Shown: positions 1 to 7,884 of the stretch, in pieces
How the letters are laid out: each line of letters opens with the position of its first letter
Position numbering within the stretch: position 1 is the stretch's first letter
NCBI RefSeq assembly: GCF_000382385.1
Contig: NZ_KB908322.1
Span: 1-64,000 of the forward strand
Origin: Segatella maculosa DSM 19339 = JCM 15638
GTDB taxonomy: Bacteria > Bacteroidota > Bacteroidia > Bacteroidales > Bacteroidaceae
DNA length: 64,000 bases
Direction of reading: 5' to 3'
The notes under the pieces: model-generated
What the model was told of the DNA's origin: nothing
The model's input: the letters and a program-made list of their open reading frames with translations, nothing else
Databases searched by the model: none
Translations under genes and position numbers: made by a program

Positions 1-2
1 AG

Positions 3-260
3 CTTATTACCAAGCTGAAAAATAATATGAAAGGTGCGTTGATGAGCGTTCCCGATAAGTTACTACTCAGAAAGAGGGCCATCATAGAAACCATAAACGA
101 TGAACTTAAGAATATAGCGCAGGTAGAACATTCCCGACATAGGTGCTTCGACAATTTCATCGTCAACCTTCTGGGTGCCATTGCTGCCTATTGCCTATTT
201 CCAAAGAAGCCATGCGTCAGAGTGCAAAGGACATTTGACACACAGCTTGCTTTATTCTAA
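3..260 (+). CDS. IS982-family transposase, C-terminal part (cut by window edge)
   Basis: The reading frame is open to the left edge, so only the last 85 or so residues are seen. The stretch reading [20 protein letters not shown], followed by [14 protein letters not shown] and FPKKP, matches what I remember of the C-terminus of IS982 transposases (a DDE-type enzyme that cuts and joins IS ends). The rest of the gene and the left end of the element lie outside the window. About 15 bp after the stop, the first copy of a 64-bp repeat begins, so the right end of the IS probably lies between 260 and 280. Whether the whole element is intact cannot be judged here. Confidence 0.75.
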   Translation, partial: LITKLKNNMKGALMSVPDKLLLRKRAIIETINDELKNIAQVEHSRHRCFDNFIVNLLGAIAAYCLFPKKPCVRVQRTFDTQLALF

Positions 261-276
261 ATTCATCGAACTCACG

Positions 277-340
277 TTAACATAGCAAATCCCAAAGTTC
301 AATATTCAAACTTCAATGTTCAAAGTCAAAGTCCCTACAT
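277..340 (+). repeat. 64-bp direct repeat, copy 1
   Basis: This is identical over 64 bp to 516-579. It contains phased TTCAA/TTCAAA motifs about 10 bp apart and ends in TCCCTACAT, the outer end of the GGACGCACG palindrome family. A diverged copy on the opposite strand is at about 49845-49905. Confidence 0.9.
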
Positions 341-398
341 ACCCACATTGTCCATACTAATGCATAAAATGATTGATTGAATGAGCTGTTCGAATGCA

Positions 399-490
399 TG
401 TAGGGACGCACGGTCCGTGCGTCCGCCGTAATAATCGTGCATTTGTATTTCATTCTCCTTGCGCGGACGCACGGACCGTGCGTCCCTACA
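399..490. repeat. inverted pair of GGACGCACG palindromes
   Basis: Two palindromic units (399-424 and 465-490) face each other with TGTAGG at both outer ends and a 40-bp spacer. Each unit has arms GGACGCACGG and CCGTGCGTCC. The spacer resembles that of the pair at 18173-18265, so the pair behaves as one mobile unit. Open frames through it are repeat artefacts, not genes. Confidence 0.9.
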
Positions 491-515
491 TGCCTCAAAG
501 CATGCAAATCATTTT

Positions 516-579
516 TTAACATAGCAAATCCCAAAGTTCAATATTCAAACTTCAATGTTCAAAGTCAAAGTCCCTACAT
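516..579 (+). repeat. 64-bp direct repeat, copy 2
   Basis: Identical to 277-340. The two copies flank the palindrome pair at 399-490, which could reflect recombination or an insertion with a duplicated flank. Confidence 0.9.
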
Positions 580-666
580 GCTTGTTGCGGGCACAATGGG
601 TTGCCAATGGGTGGATATCGTGGGTCGAAATAAAGGGTAAGGTAGGGAACGGCAGGTATTTTGGCG

Positions 667-1227
667 TCAATTTACGGTCAGTGTGCCATACGGTCCCGTG
701 GTTTGTGCACGGTAACGCGTGAGGGGTTTGCCCCGTTCCCCGCTGATAACGAGCCCTCCGGCATTGAGGTTATAGCGGCGTTTGCACACGTTACAGTCGG
801 CAATGCCGCCCGAAGCGAGTTGCAAGGGCTTGCTTTTAAGTGGGAAAACATCGGGGTTGAAGCAGTTGGGACACTCCAAATCGTAGGCATAAAAGGTTGG
901 TGGATCGTTCAGATTGCCATAACCAACGATGAGACCATTGTTGATTCCGAGCACCCGTGTGCGCTGTTTATCGCGGTCGTTGAGGAGCGTTTCCTTGGTT
1001 TGCCCGTTGCTGTTGGTGAACACATAACAGAGGACACCGCCCGTGTTCTGCAATCTTACCGTGCAAAACATACCGCTATGGGGCGTCATCGCCTCGGCCA
1101 AGCGGGGATTTTGGTGGACATTATTCTCGAACATGAAATAAGGTCGGAAGTTGCTGTATTCGTTTTGAACGTCACCGCAGCCGGTCAGCCACAGGAGAGC
1201 AGCCAAGAGAGAAATCAATTTCTTCAT
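667..1227 (-). CDS. lipoprotein with two CxxC pairs
   Basis: A 186-residue protein with a lipoprotein signal (MKKLISLLAALLWLTGC; lipidated Cys about residue 17), so it is probably anchored in the periplasm-facing or outer membrane. The mature part contains CPNC (about residue 120) and CNVC (about 147), which could bind a metal or form disulfides, followed by a GGLVISGERGKP stretch. I do not recognise a named family; a Rieske-like or zinc-ribbon fold is only a guess from the cysteine spacing. It starts 4 bp after the argH stop, so the two genes are very likely co-transcribed. Confidence 0.8.
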   Translation of the reverse strand: MKKLISLLAALLWLTGCGDVQNEYSNFRPYFMFENNVHQNPRLAEAMTPHSGMFCTVRLQNTGGVLCYVFTNSNGQTKETLLNDRDKQRTRVLGINNGLIVGYGNLNDPPTFYAYDLECPNCFNPDVFPLKSKPLQLASGGIADCNVCKRRYNLNAGGLVISGERGKPLTRYRAQTTGPYGTLTVN

Positions 1228-1231
1228 TTTT

Positions 1232-2569
1232 TTATTCCAACAGCTTTCGTTCGGCTTCGGTCATACGCTCAAAATGGAAGCCTTTCAGGGTTTCGTTCAT
1301 CAGTTGTTCTATCCGGTCGTTGCAGAGATTGCCGATGCTTCCTTCGTGAGTATGGCGGATATGGCGGTCGGCTTTGAAGGTTCCGGCCTCGATTTCCAGC
1401 CCCACTTGCTTGTAAGCATCGCGGAACGGCGTACCCGAAGCAGCCCTTCGATTGACCTCTTCGACCGAGAAAATCGGGTCGTACATCGGGTTTTCCAAGA
1501 TGTTTTCGTTCACTTCCATTCGGTTAATGATGTAGGCTGTCATCTGCAGGCAGTCTTTCAGTTCGTTGAAAGCGGGCAGAAAGACCTCTTTGATGACTTG
1601 AAGGTCGCGGAAATAGCCTGTGGGAAGGTTGTTCATCATCAGCACGATCTGTTGCGGAAGCGCCTGAATCTTATTGCTTTTTGCCCGAATAAGCTCGAAG
1701 ACATCGGGGTTCTTCTTGTGCGGCATGATGCTGCTTCCGGTGGTACATTCCTTGGGAAGTCTGACAAAACCGAAGTTCTGACAGTTGAACAGACAGGCAT
1801 CAAAGGCCAGTTTTGACAGCGTTCCGGCCACAGAAGCTATGGCAAAGGCCACGTTGCGCTCCGTTTTTCCGCGCCCCATTTGGGCATATACCACGTTATA
1901 GTTCATGGAATCGAAGCCCAATAGTTGGGTAGTCATCGTGCGGTCAAGTGGGAACGAGGAACCATATCCGGCTGCCGAGCCCAGCGGATTGCGGTTGGTG
2001 AGCCGGTAGGCTGCCTGCAAGAAAAGCATATCATCGGCCAGACTTTCGGCATAGGCACCGAACCAAAGGCCGAAACTACTGGGCATAGCAATTTGAAGAT
2101 GCGTATAACCGGGCATCAACACGGTTTGATAGCGGTTGCTTTTCACTATCAATTCGTCGAAAAGCAGTTTTACTTGGTCTACGATTTCCTTGAGTTCGTG
2201 GCGCGTAAAAAGCTTCAAATCGACGAGCACTTGGTCGTTTCGGCTACGTCCCGAATGAATTTTCTTGCCCATGTCGCCCAACTTGCGGGTGAGCATCAGC
2301 TCCACTTGCGAATGAACGTCCTCCACTCCGTCTTCAATCTCAAATGTTCCGGCTTCGCAAAGGGCGTAGATGCGTTTGAGTTCGGCCAAGAGTGGCGTCA
2401 GTTCTCGCTGCTCCAAGAGTCCGATGTGGGCGAGCATGGTGATGTGGGCCATTGACCCGAGCACGTCATATTTGGCAAGATAGCGGTCCATCTCGCGGTC
2501 GTTACCCACCGTGAACCGCTCGATTTCACGGTTCACCTCAAAGTTTTTTTCCCAAAGTTTGTTAGACAT
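1232..2569 (-). CDS. argH: argininosuccinate lyase
   Basis: A 445-residue enzyme that splits argininosuccinate into arginine and fumarate, the last step of arginine synthesis. The fumarase/aspartase superfamily signature GSSIMPHKKNP is at residues 279-289, and HSGRSRNDQV at 105-114 is the usual substrate-binding region. The length is close to the normal 450-460. A second arginine-pathway candidate, the M20 deacetylase at 32286, lies 30 kb away. The CxxC lipoprotein follows 4 bp downstream. Upstream, a G+C-rich inverted-arm repeat (2573-2795) separates it from the SRPBCC gene; its left arm begins 3 bp before the start codon, so the untranslated leader is repeat sequence. Confidence 0.97.
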   Translation of the reverse strand: MSNKLWEKNFEVNREIERFTVGNDREMDRYLAKYDVLGSMAHITMLAHIGLLEQRELTPLLAELKRIYALCEAGTFEIEDGVEDVHSQVELMLTRKLGDMGKKIHSGRSRNDQVLVDLKLFTRHELKEIVDQVKLLFDELIVKSNRYQTVLMPGYTHLQIAMPSSFGLWFGAYAESLADDMLFLQAAYRLTNRNPLGSAAGYGSSFPLDRTMTTQLLGFDSMNYNVVYAQMGRGKTERNVAFAIASVAGTLSKLAFDACLFNCQNFGFVRLPKECTTGSSIMPHKKNPDVFELIRAKSNKIQALPQQIVLMMNNLPTGYFRDLQVIKEVFLPAFNELKDCLQMTAYIINRMEVNENILENPMYDPIFSVEEVNRRAASGTPFRDAYKQVGLEIEAGTFKADRHIRHTHEGSIGNLCNDRIEQLMNETLKGFHFERMTEAERKLLE

Positions 2570-2572
2570 AAG

Positions 2573-2795
2573 AGAGCCTCCCCCAGCCCCTCCAAAGGAG
2601 GGGAGCCCTAATTTGCGCGGGGTTTTATTAGGAATAGTTTATATTTAGAATGATTATCGATGGCAATACAAGAACGAACAAGTTGTTCCATGGTTGCTTT
2701 CCCGCTCCTTTACCAAGGTCTGGCACTTCTTTTTAATAAGTTTAGGGAGTCTTTCCGATTAGTTTTCCCCTCCTTTGGAGGGGTTAGGGGAGGCC
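2573..2795. repeat. G+C-rich inverted-arm element (MITE-like), copy 1
   Basis: The left arm (2573-2604, AGCCTCCCCCAGCCCCTCC then AAAGGAGGGG) and the right arm (2767-2795) are roughly inverted copies around an A+T-rich middle of about 160 bp. The element fills the whole gap between argH and the SRPBCC gene. Similar elements are at 17041, 36448, 41198, 45892 and 61710. Confidence 0.85.
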
Positions 2796-2796
2796 C

Positions 2797-3207
2797 CTAC
2801 TCATACTTTATCGCCTGCAATGCATCGGCAATCTTCTCAATTCCTTCTTTTAAGGGTTTCGAAACCATGCCTTTGATAAAGGGATTGAGGTCGGCCTTGA
2901 TGGTGAGTTTCATCTTACTGCGTTGCTCATCCATGGGAAGAATCTGTATCCAGAAGTTGAATGGGAGCGGACTTTCGGCCGTTTCGAACTTGATGCACTT
3001 GGGTTCTTCGCGCTCAATGATGTGCAGTTTCACGGCACCCATGGGCGTTGTGATGGCAATGGAGTCGGTATCGAACGTCAGCCCGTTGAGTTTGTCCGCG
3101 GGCAGGCGGTCTTTTACCCTGTCGATATTGCTCAAATCGCTCAGCAAGTTGTATACGCTTTGCTGCGAATAGTCTATTTGTCGGATTGTACTTTCAAATG
3201 TTGTCAT
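2797..3207 (-). CDS. SRPBCC (START-like) family protein
   Basis: A 136-residue cytoplasmic protein with no signal peptide. The pattern of an N-terminal strand, a short helix with YNLLSDLSNIDRV, a central sheet and a long C-terminal helix (PLKEGIEKIADALQAI) is typical of the SRPBCC/polyketide-cyclase-like fold, which binds hydrophobic ligands. No catalytic residue is evident and the ligand is unknown. It lies between pyrE (upstream, 163 bp away) and argH on the same strand. I recall a similar order in other Bacteroidales but could not check. Confidence 0.8.
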   Translation of the reverse strand: MTTFESTIRQIDYSQQSVYNLLSDLSNIDRVKDRLPADKLNGLTFDTDSIAITTPMGAVKLHIIEREEPKCIKFETAESPLPFNFWIQILPMDEQRSKMKLTIKADLNPFIKGMVSKPLKEGIEKIADALQAIKYE

Positions 3208-3370
3208 GAGATATAATGTGGACTGTGGAGTGTTGAATGAGGATTGTTGTTAATGAGAAATGTTGAACGTGAAGTGAGAAATGAGGTGTGTAGCGTTGCA
3301 TTCATGCACAAATCTGAAGCTTTCATTCCTCATTTTACATAAAAATCATTACACATTCAATCAATAACAT

Positions 3371-4009
3371 TCAAAACTCTTTTTTCCAATTAGCCGGGTC
3401 TTTGCGCCACTCGTGCAGCACATCAATGTCACTTTCGGCGATATAGCCCGTGGACAGAGCCTCGGCAACCACGTGTTCGTAGTCGGTGAGCGTGACAAGT
3501 TTCACGTCGGCTTTCTTGAAAGCGGCCTCGGCAACGGGGAAACCATAGGTATAGCTGGCCACCATACCGATGACCTCACAGGCATTCCGGCGGATAGCAT
3601 CTACCGCTTTCAGGCTGCTTCCACCGGTAGAAACCAAGTCTTCCACGACAACCACTTTCATGTTGGGCTTCAATTCGCCCTCAATGAGGTTCTCCAAGCC
3701 GTGGTCTTTCGGTTTGGAACGGACATAAACGAAAGGCAAATTCAGTGCATCGGCTACCAACGCGCCCTGTGCAATGGCCCCAGTGGCCACACCTGCGATG
3801 GCTTCCACGTCGGGAAAGTGCTCCAATATCTTGTGCACCAACTCCAACTTCACGTAGTTGCGCAGCACGGGATAAGACAATGTCTTGCGATTGTCGCAAT
3901 AGAACGGCGAACTCCAGCCCGATGCCCATGTAAAAGGATTGTTTGGCTGCAGCTTGATGGCTTTCACCTTCAGCAACTTTGATGCAAAATCTTTCTTTAG
4001 TTTGTCCAT
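3371..4009 (-). CDS. pyrE: orotate phosphoribosyltransferase
   Basis: This makes OMP from orotate and PRPP in pyrimidine synthesis. The PRPP-binding motif VVVVEDLVSTGGSS is clear, and the flexible-loop segment RSKPKDHG follows VYV. I place the start at MDKLKKDFASKLL (4009), giving 212 residues; an upstream in-frame ATG at 4042 lies almost on top of the predicted promoter and would add 11 residues of unlikely sequence. A TTTG-N20-TAACTTTG promoter (4040-4071) lies just upstream and gives a leader of about 25 nt. The SRPBCC gene and perhaps argH may be read from the same promoter. Confidence 0.96.
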   Translation of the reverse strand: MDKLKKDFASKLLKVKAIKLQPNNPFTWASGWSSPFYCDNRKTLSYPVLRNYVKLELVHKILEHFPDVEAIAGVATGAIAQGALVADALNLPFVYVRSKPKDHGLENLIEGELKPNMKVVVVEDLVSTGGSSLKAVDAIRRNACEVIGMVASYTYGFPVAEAAFKKADVKLVTLTDYEHVVAEALSTGYIAESDIDVLHEWRKDPANWKKEF

Positions 4010-4039
4010 TATAGTCCGGTTTTTGGTGATAACTCGTTG

Positions 4040-4071
4040 CAAAGTTAGTTTATTTTATGCCATACTCCAAA
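4040..4071 (-). promoter_or_regulatory. promoter of pyrE
   Basis: On the minus strand, TTTG (4068-4071) and TAACTTTG (4040-4047) are separated by 20 bp, matching the Bacteroidetes -33/-7 consensus. Transcription would start near 4033. Confidence 0.7.
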
Positions 4072-4180
4072 CTTTTATGCCGTATTTTTATCATGTTATC
4101 ACATATGGTTGCAGTCCTATAAAATAAGAGACAAACACAATAAGGAAGTATAGACCTTGTAGACAATTTACGGATAAAGA

Positions 4181-4210
4181 AAAAATAATACGGAGCCTTG
4201 GCCCCGTATT
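4181..4210 (-). terminator. intrinsic terminator after the TM2 gene
   Basis: AATACGG...CCGTATT with nearly complementary inner bases forms a stem of about 11 bp (4187-4210), followed on the minus strand by a T-rich run. It lies just beyond the stop of the TM2 gene at 4217. Confidence 0.7.
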
Positions 4211-4216
4211 TTAGTA

Positions 4217-4543
4217 TTAAAGTGTGGTTTTCTTTTTTAAATCAAACTCTTCTTGAGTAATTATCCCTTTTTCTTTTAGTTCGTATAGCTTTTTTATCTC
4301 TTCACTACTTGAATTAACACCGTTACTATGAGGGTTTCCCATAAAATTGTACTTTTGATTAAATGTTTCTTCACTCATTGAGAGTAAAACGATGAAGTCA
4401 ATTAATGCAATAAAAGCAGGAATAAAAGTCCAACAGAATACGAAATATAATACCCCCAACCCTGTTTGACCAAGATAAAAACGATGAATACCTAAGCCAC
4501 CTAAAAAGAAACTAAGAATTGTTGCTGTTTTTTTACTTCTCAT
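4217..4543 (-). CDS. TM2 domain protein with C-terminal SHOCT motif
   Basis: A 108-residue membrane protein. Residues about 7-55 form a TM2 domain: two membrane helices joined by a short turn, with the typical FFLGGLGIHRFYLGQTGLG. The end, IKKLYELKEKGIITQEEFDL, is a SHOCT motif, a short helical oligomerisation element often found at the C-terminus of small membrane proteins. The function of such proteins is not established. Codon use is more A+T-rich than in neighbouring genes, a hint of transfer. It is followed by a terminator, and upstream is a candidate structured RNA that could be a separate transcript or a long leader of this gene. Confidence 0.85.
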   Translation of the reverse strand: MRSKKTATILSFFLGGLGIHRFYLGQTGLGVLYFVFCWTFIPAFIALIDFIVLLSMSEETFNQKYNFMGNPHSNGVNSSSEEIKKLYELKEKGIITQEEFDLKKKTTL

Positions 4544-4622
4544 GTTACATTTTATTTTTAATTAGACAATAATCTGTAAACGGCAGCAGCATAATGAAAC
4601 GCAATAAAACGTAGAACCACTA

Positions 4623-4797
4623 CCTAACGTCGTCATGGCCTACCACAGCCAACTTACCCATAGGAGCAGTTCTACGCATGTGACGTAGAAACATTTACCA
4701 AATGGGTAAGTTCTGTAAATTAGCCTGTTCATGTCAGTGTGGTAGTTCGACGACGATTAGGCTATTGTTCAATAGAGAGTGCGAACTCTCTACTTAA
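4623..4797 (-). ncRNA. candidate structured RNA (6S-like?)
   Basis: Nested complementary segments pair across about 140 nt: 4623-4634 with 4749-4761, CTACCACA (4640-4647) with TGTGGTAG (4738-4745), CTTACCCA (4653-4660) with TGGGTAAG (4703-4710), and TTCTACG (4670-4676) with CGTAGAA (4684-4690). A 7-bp hairpin (TAGAGAG/CTCTCTA, about 4773-4792) lies at the 5' end. A minus-strand promoter box ends at 4804, so a transcript would start near 4797. One long rod with a large asymmetric internal loop, of roughly 175-200 nt, recalls 6S RNA, but the conserved 6S features are not certain. The 3' end is not visible. It may instead be a leader of the TM2 gene. Confidence 0.5.
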
Positions 4798-4803
4798 CGA
4801 CTA

Positions 4804-4811
4804 CAAAGATA
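4804..4811 (-). promoter_or_regulatory. -7 box of the structured RNA
   Basis: On the minus strand this reads TATCTTTG, a perfect TAnnTTTG, with a TTG about 22 bp upstream. The nearest downstream feature is the structured RNA, whose 5' hairpin begins a few bases past the predicted start. Confidence 0.6.
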
Positions 4812-5074
4812 GTATTTTATATGTAAATTACAATATAATTACATTATTTTTTTTCTTATTTTTTATAGAAGAGTATAAATTATAGGGCAAAAGACTTCTT
4901 GAAAAGTACTTATACTTTTGAGCGGACATATGAATCTTATACTCCTATATTAACTCATACGCACTAATATTAAGATGTTATTATATCGTTTATACGAGGT
5001 AATAAAGTTTAATGAATAACAAAGGAATATAGTCTTACATATTCTTTTCTGCATGAAACTCTTGTTCTCTGATT
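4812..5074. other. A+T-rich intergenic stretch
   Basis: No gene is seen in this very A+T-rich stretch. It holds the upstream part of the structured-RNA promoter and the end region of the lipoprotein gene that follows. Confidence 0.5.
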
Positions 5075-5608
5075 TTATTTCTCCCGCAACATCATTTCGG
5101 GATTGAGCTTCACGCTTGTTTTCTTGCCCGCAGAAAGGTTGACTTCGCCCTTGTATGCGAGGTCGTTTTCATCGTACTTCATGTCAGATCGCGCATAATA
5201 CACGCGCAAATCGTAGTTTCCGGGGGCCGTTATATTCATCTTGAAATCCACATCATATTTGCAAATGCAGTCAAGTGGCGCCTCGACAAGGTTGTTATAC
5301 ACCAGCAGAATCAGTCGATTGGCTTGATTGACGCAGTTTACATAAATCTTCTTTACACCGCAGTTGCCCTTTACATCTTCAAGTCTGCACCGGGCAACAC
5401 CGTCTTTTCCCAACTCCATATTCAGTGTGGTGGGTTGTTCATACTGTGCAGCAAAGAAGTCGGGCCGCGTTTCTGTCCTTGACAAAGCATCTGTGCAAGG
5501 TCCGTTCGATACGTCGTAAACCTTGAAAGCTTCAAGAACAATGTTCTCGGATGAGCAGGCCGACAAGCCGATAAGCCCGATCAAACCCATAAAAATCTTT
5601 TTCATCAT
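5075..5608 (-). CDS. cysteine-rich lipoprotein, unknown function
   Basis: A 177-residue protein with a lipoprotein signal ending in LIGLSAC (lipidated Cys about residue 18). The mature part has six or more cysteines (GPC, ARC, GNC, VNC, DCIC), suggesting disulfides, and a strand-rich C-terminal half (NITAPGNYDLRVYYA) like a small beta-sandwich. I do not recognise the family. It starts 47 bp after the Gfo/Idh/MocA gene on the same strand, so it may be the last gene of that group. The start could be either of two adjacent ATGs (5608 or 5605). Confidence 0.75.
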   Translation of the reverse strand: MMKKIFMGLIGLIGLSACSSENIVLEAFKVYDVSNGPCTDALSRTETRPDFFAAQYEQPTTLNMELGKDGVARCRLEDVKGNCGVKKIYVNCVNQANRLILLVYNNLVEAPLDCICKYDVDFKMNITAPGNYDLRVYYARSDMKYDENDLAYKGEVNLSAGKKTSVKLNPEMMLREK

Positions 5609-5655
5609 GAGGAATTTAATAAGTTATCAATATATTATATAAACGCTATTCGCTT

Positions 5656-6720
5656 TCATTCCTTGCCTGTCTGTGCGTTTATTTCTGCCATTAACGCATA
5701 AACAAGCCTGATGCTTTCAAGGCCGAACGCATTGTTTGCTTCGCTTCGACCTTCAACACTGTCGGCAAAAGTCTCGATTTCGGAGAGGAATCCTTGCGAA
5801 ACGAGCTGATTGTTGCTTATGGTCGGCACGAAACCGTTGCGACCGTAGAGGCTGACAACAGGCGTATTGCGTCGGAAAACTTTCTCCATCGGAACGCCGA
5901 ACACCGAAGATGAACAGGGAATGAAATTGAGTTGCTCCATTCGGTCCAGCACATAGTGGCCTTTATTCGTATTGATGCTTAGTCGCTCTTGGGCATGTTG
6001 CCATGAATAAGCCGTCGAAAGCTCGAGCATTCCCGTTACCCCTCGGTGTTCTAAGATAAGGAACAAGGTCTGTCCGCCACCTTTGCAAGCTATCGTTTCG
6101 GCTGATTTCACCTTGGCTTTACCAAAAAGGAACGTGACATAATCAAGCGGATGGATAAACAATTCGAGTAGGGCATCACCCTCAGGATAGTGTCCGGTCA
6201 AGTAGCGGTAATGATAATGGTGTGTGTATTCACTTTTCAACCGCTTCAAAAGGATTTGTGTAGCAGGTGCAAAACGCCTTTGAAGGCCCACGACGACAGC
6301 CGCCGGGCCATACTGTTTGGCGCTATCCGTCAACGCATTCAGTTCGTTTTCGGTCTCACAAGGTGGTTTTTCGATGAATAAAGCCTTGCCGGTTTTGATG
6401 ACTTCGCTTGCAATTTGGAAATGAAACTGTGGGCGGGTAGCCACGAAAACACCTGCAATGGATTTATCATTCAATAGGTCTTGCAGAGAGGTTGTACCCT
6501 TGATGCCGCCGTATTTCCTTGAAATTAGCGCGGCCTTGCGCTCCGATGTGCAGCAAACATACTTCAACGGCAATTGAAGATGCTGTATAGTAGGTAGCAG
6601 ATTGGCCGTGCAATGACTGCCGAAGCCCACGAGTGCGTATTCACAGGCATAGACTTTGTCGAGTTCGCGCATGCTACGCAGGTGCTTGTATCGGCCGATA
6701 AGTTTATCTGAATATCCCAT
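5656..6720 (-). CDS. Gfo/Idh/MocA-type NAD(P)-dependent oxidoreductase
   Basis: A protein of 354 residues, predicted to be a cytoplasmic NAD(P)-dependent sugar or cyclitol dehydrogenase. The Rossmann segment YALVGFGSHC is near residue 28 (the third glycine of GxGxxG is replaced by Cys) and EKPPCE near 127 is the family's EKP motif. The C-terminal half has the expected sheet of this fold. I start it at MGYSDKLIGRY (6720), 5 bp after the radical SAM gene; the frame is open further upstream, but that part overlaps the radical SAM gene. The pairing with a radical SAM enzyme suggests a shared pathway modifying a sugar, cyclitol or peptide; the substrate is unknown. Confidence 0.85.
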   Translation of the reverse strand: MGYSDKLIGRYKHLRSMRELDKVYACEYALVGFGSHCTANLLPTIQHLQLPLKYVCCTSERKAALISRKYGGIKGTTSLQDLLNDKSIAGVFVATRPQFHFQIASEVIKTGKALFIEKPPCETENELNALTDSAKQYGPAAVVVGLQRRFAPATQILLKRLKSEYTHHYHYRYLTGHYPEGDALLELFIHPLDYVTFLFGKAKVKSAETIACKGGGQTLFLILEHRGVTGMLELSTAYSWQHAQERLSINTNKGHYVLDRMEQLNFIPCSSSVFGVPMEKVFRRNTPVVSLYGRNGFVPTISNNQLVSQGFLSEIETFADSVEGRSEANNAFGLESIRLVYALMAEINAQTGKE

Positions 6721-6725
6721 ATTCG

Positions 6726-7793
6726 TTATGTTGTTAAGTGTTTGAAATGCTTTTTGTAGGTCGTTTTGTCGTCCGTGGTCCATTGGTATGGGCCGTAAAA
6801 CCATGCTATCACGCGCTTGGGGAGCACAATTTCCAAGTTTCTCAGCAGGATAATGTCGAACTTCCGATGGTAGTTTATCCAGCAACGGTTGCATTCCTTG
6901 GAATGCCGGCATTGGATATTACAACTCGTTCGCGCGTTGAATATCTCGTCAAGTGACTGCTTGTGACTGTTTCCCAAAGCCACATTGAGGTTCTGACATA
7001 GCGGAACATCACCGTTGGAATAAATCACCAATTCGTTAAAAATGCTGTGACAACGAAGCTTCAGTCGGCCGTTTTTCCACTCATCATACAAGGCAACGAA
7101 GTCGAAGTTCTCGTTGGTTTGGTGTATAGATGGCGGTATTTGTCGGATAAAATCGGTGTTATTAGCTTCCAATAAGCCTTTTGTTGTGTCGAAGAACGAC
7201 ATGGTGCTGTAGATACCGATACGCACATCAACCCCTTGTTTCTTTGCAATATCAATCACATATGCCATATCTTCGAACGTATTCCACGGCGAAAGGCAGA
7301 ACATCAACGACACAGGAACACTGTCTTTGCAGGCCTTTAGCACCTTAATCACCTTGTCGTAGCCATCGCACCCACGCATATTTTGATAAGTGTTTCGGTT
7401 GCCGTCAAGCGACAGATACAGGTGTTTGGGCCGGTGATTCCTCACGGCAGAAATCACTTTCTCGGCCGCAAGACCATTCGACAGCAGTGTATATTCGGGG
7501 TGATGCACGTCGAACCAGCTCAGAATCTCGTCGGCTTCGGGGTGCAAGATGAACTCTCCACCCTCCAAACCCACCACGGTATGCTTTGTGATGCACTTGC
7601 TGTTCATGATTGCGATGATATCTTTTAGGCGCAGATGTTCTGTCGGTTTCTTCCAAATGGAGCAGTGCTTGCAGCGCGATTGACAGCTTGTCGTGGCGTA
7701 GATCATTAATGAAGTGAGCTTTTTGTGCCGTCTGCGCAATATATTGTTTGCAAAAACGATTCCATTGTGGATATAGTCGTAAAAAGTGTACAT
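6726..7793 (-). CDS. radical SAM protein with SPASM-like C-terminus
   Basis: A 355-residue enzyme. Residues 37-44 read CQSRCKHC, the CxxxCxxC motif that holds the 4Fe-4S cluster cleaving S-adenosylmethionine. GLEGGEF near residue 75 is the GGE-type SAM contact. Near the C-terminus a set of cysteines (LRC, PLC, CNIQC, CNRCW) looks like a SPASM or twitch domain binding extra clusters, typical of peptide-maturing enzymes and of BtrN-like dehydrogenases. It is 5 bp upstream of the oxidoreductase and 91 bp downstream of the sigma-barrel gene, so all may be one operon. No small precursor peptide gene is evident next to it. Confidence 0.9.
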   Translation of the reverse strand: MYTFYDYIHNGIVFANNILRRRHKKLTSLMIYATTSCQSRCKHCSIWKKPTEHLRLKDIIAIMNSKCITKHTVVGLEGGEFILHPEADEILSWFDVHHPEYTLLSNGLAAEKVISAVRNHRPKHLYLSLDGNRNTYQNMRGCDGYDKVIKVLKACKDSVPVSLMFCLSPWNTFEDMAYVIDIAKKQGVDVRIGIYSTMSFFDTTKGLLEANNTDFIRQIPPSIHQTNENFDFVALYDEWKNGRLKLRCHSIFNELVIYSNGDVPLCQNLNVALGNSHKQSLDEIFNARTSCNIQCRHSKECNRCWINYHRKFDIILLRNLEIVLPKRVIAWFYGPYQWTTDDKTTYKKHFKHLTT

Positions 7794-7884
7794 CTTTCTC
7801 TTTCGGTTCTTCTATGATAAAGAGTCGGAATCTGGAGAAAGACTGCATCCGATTTATGACTTTTTCCTTGCTAATCCTTGCTGT

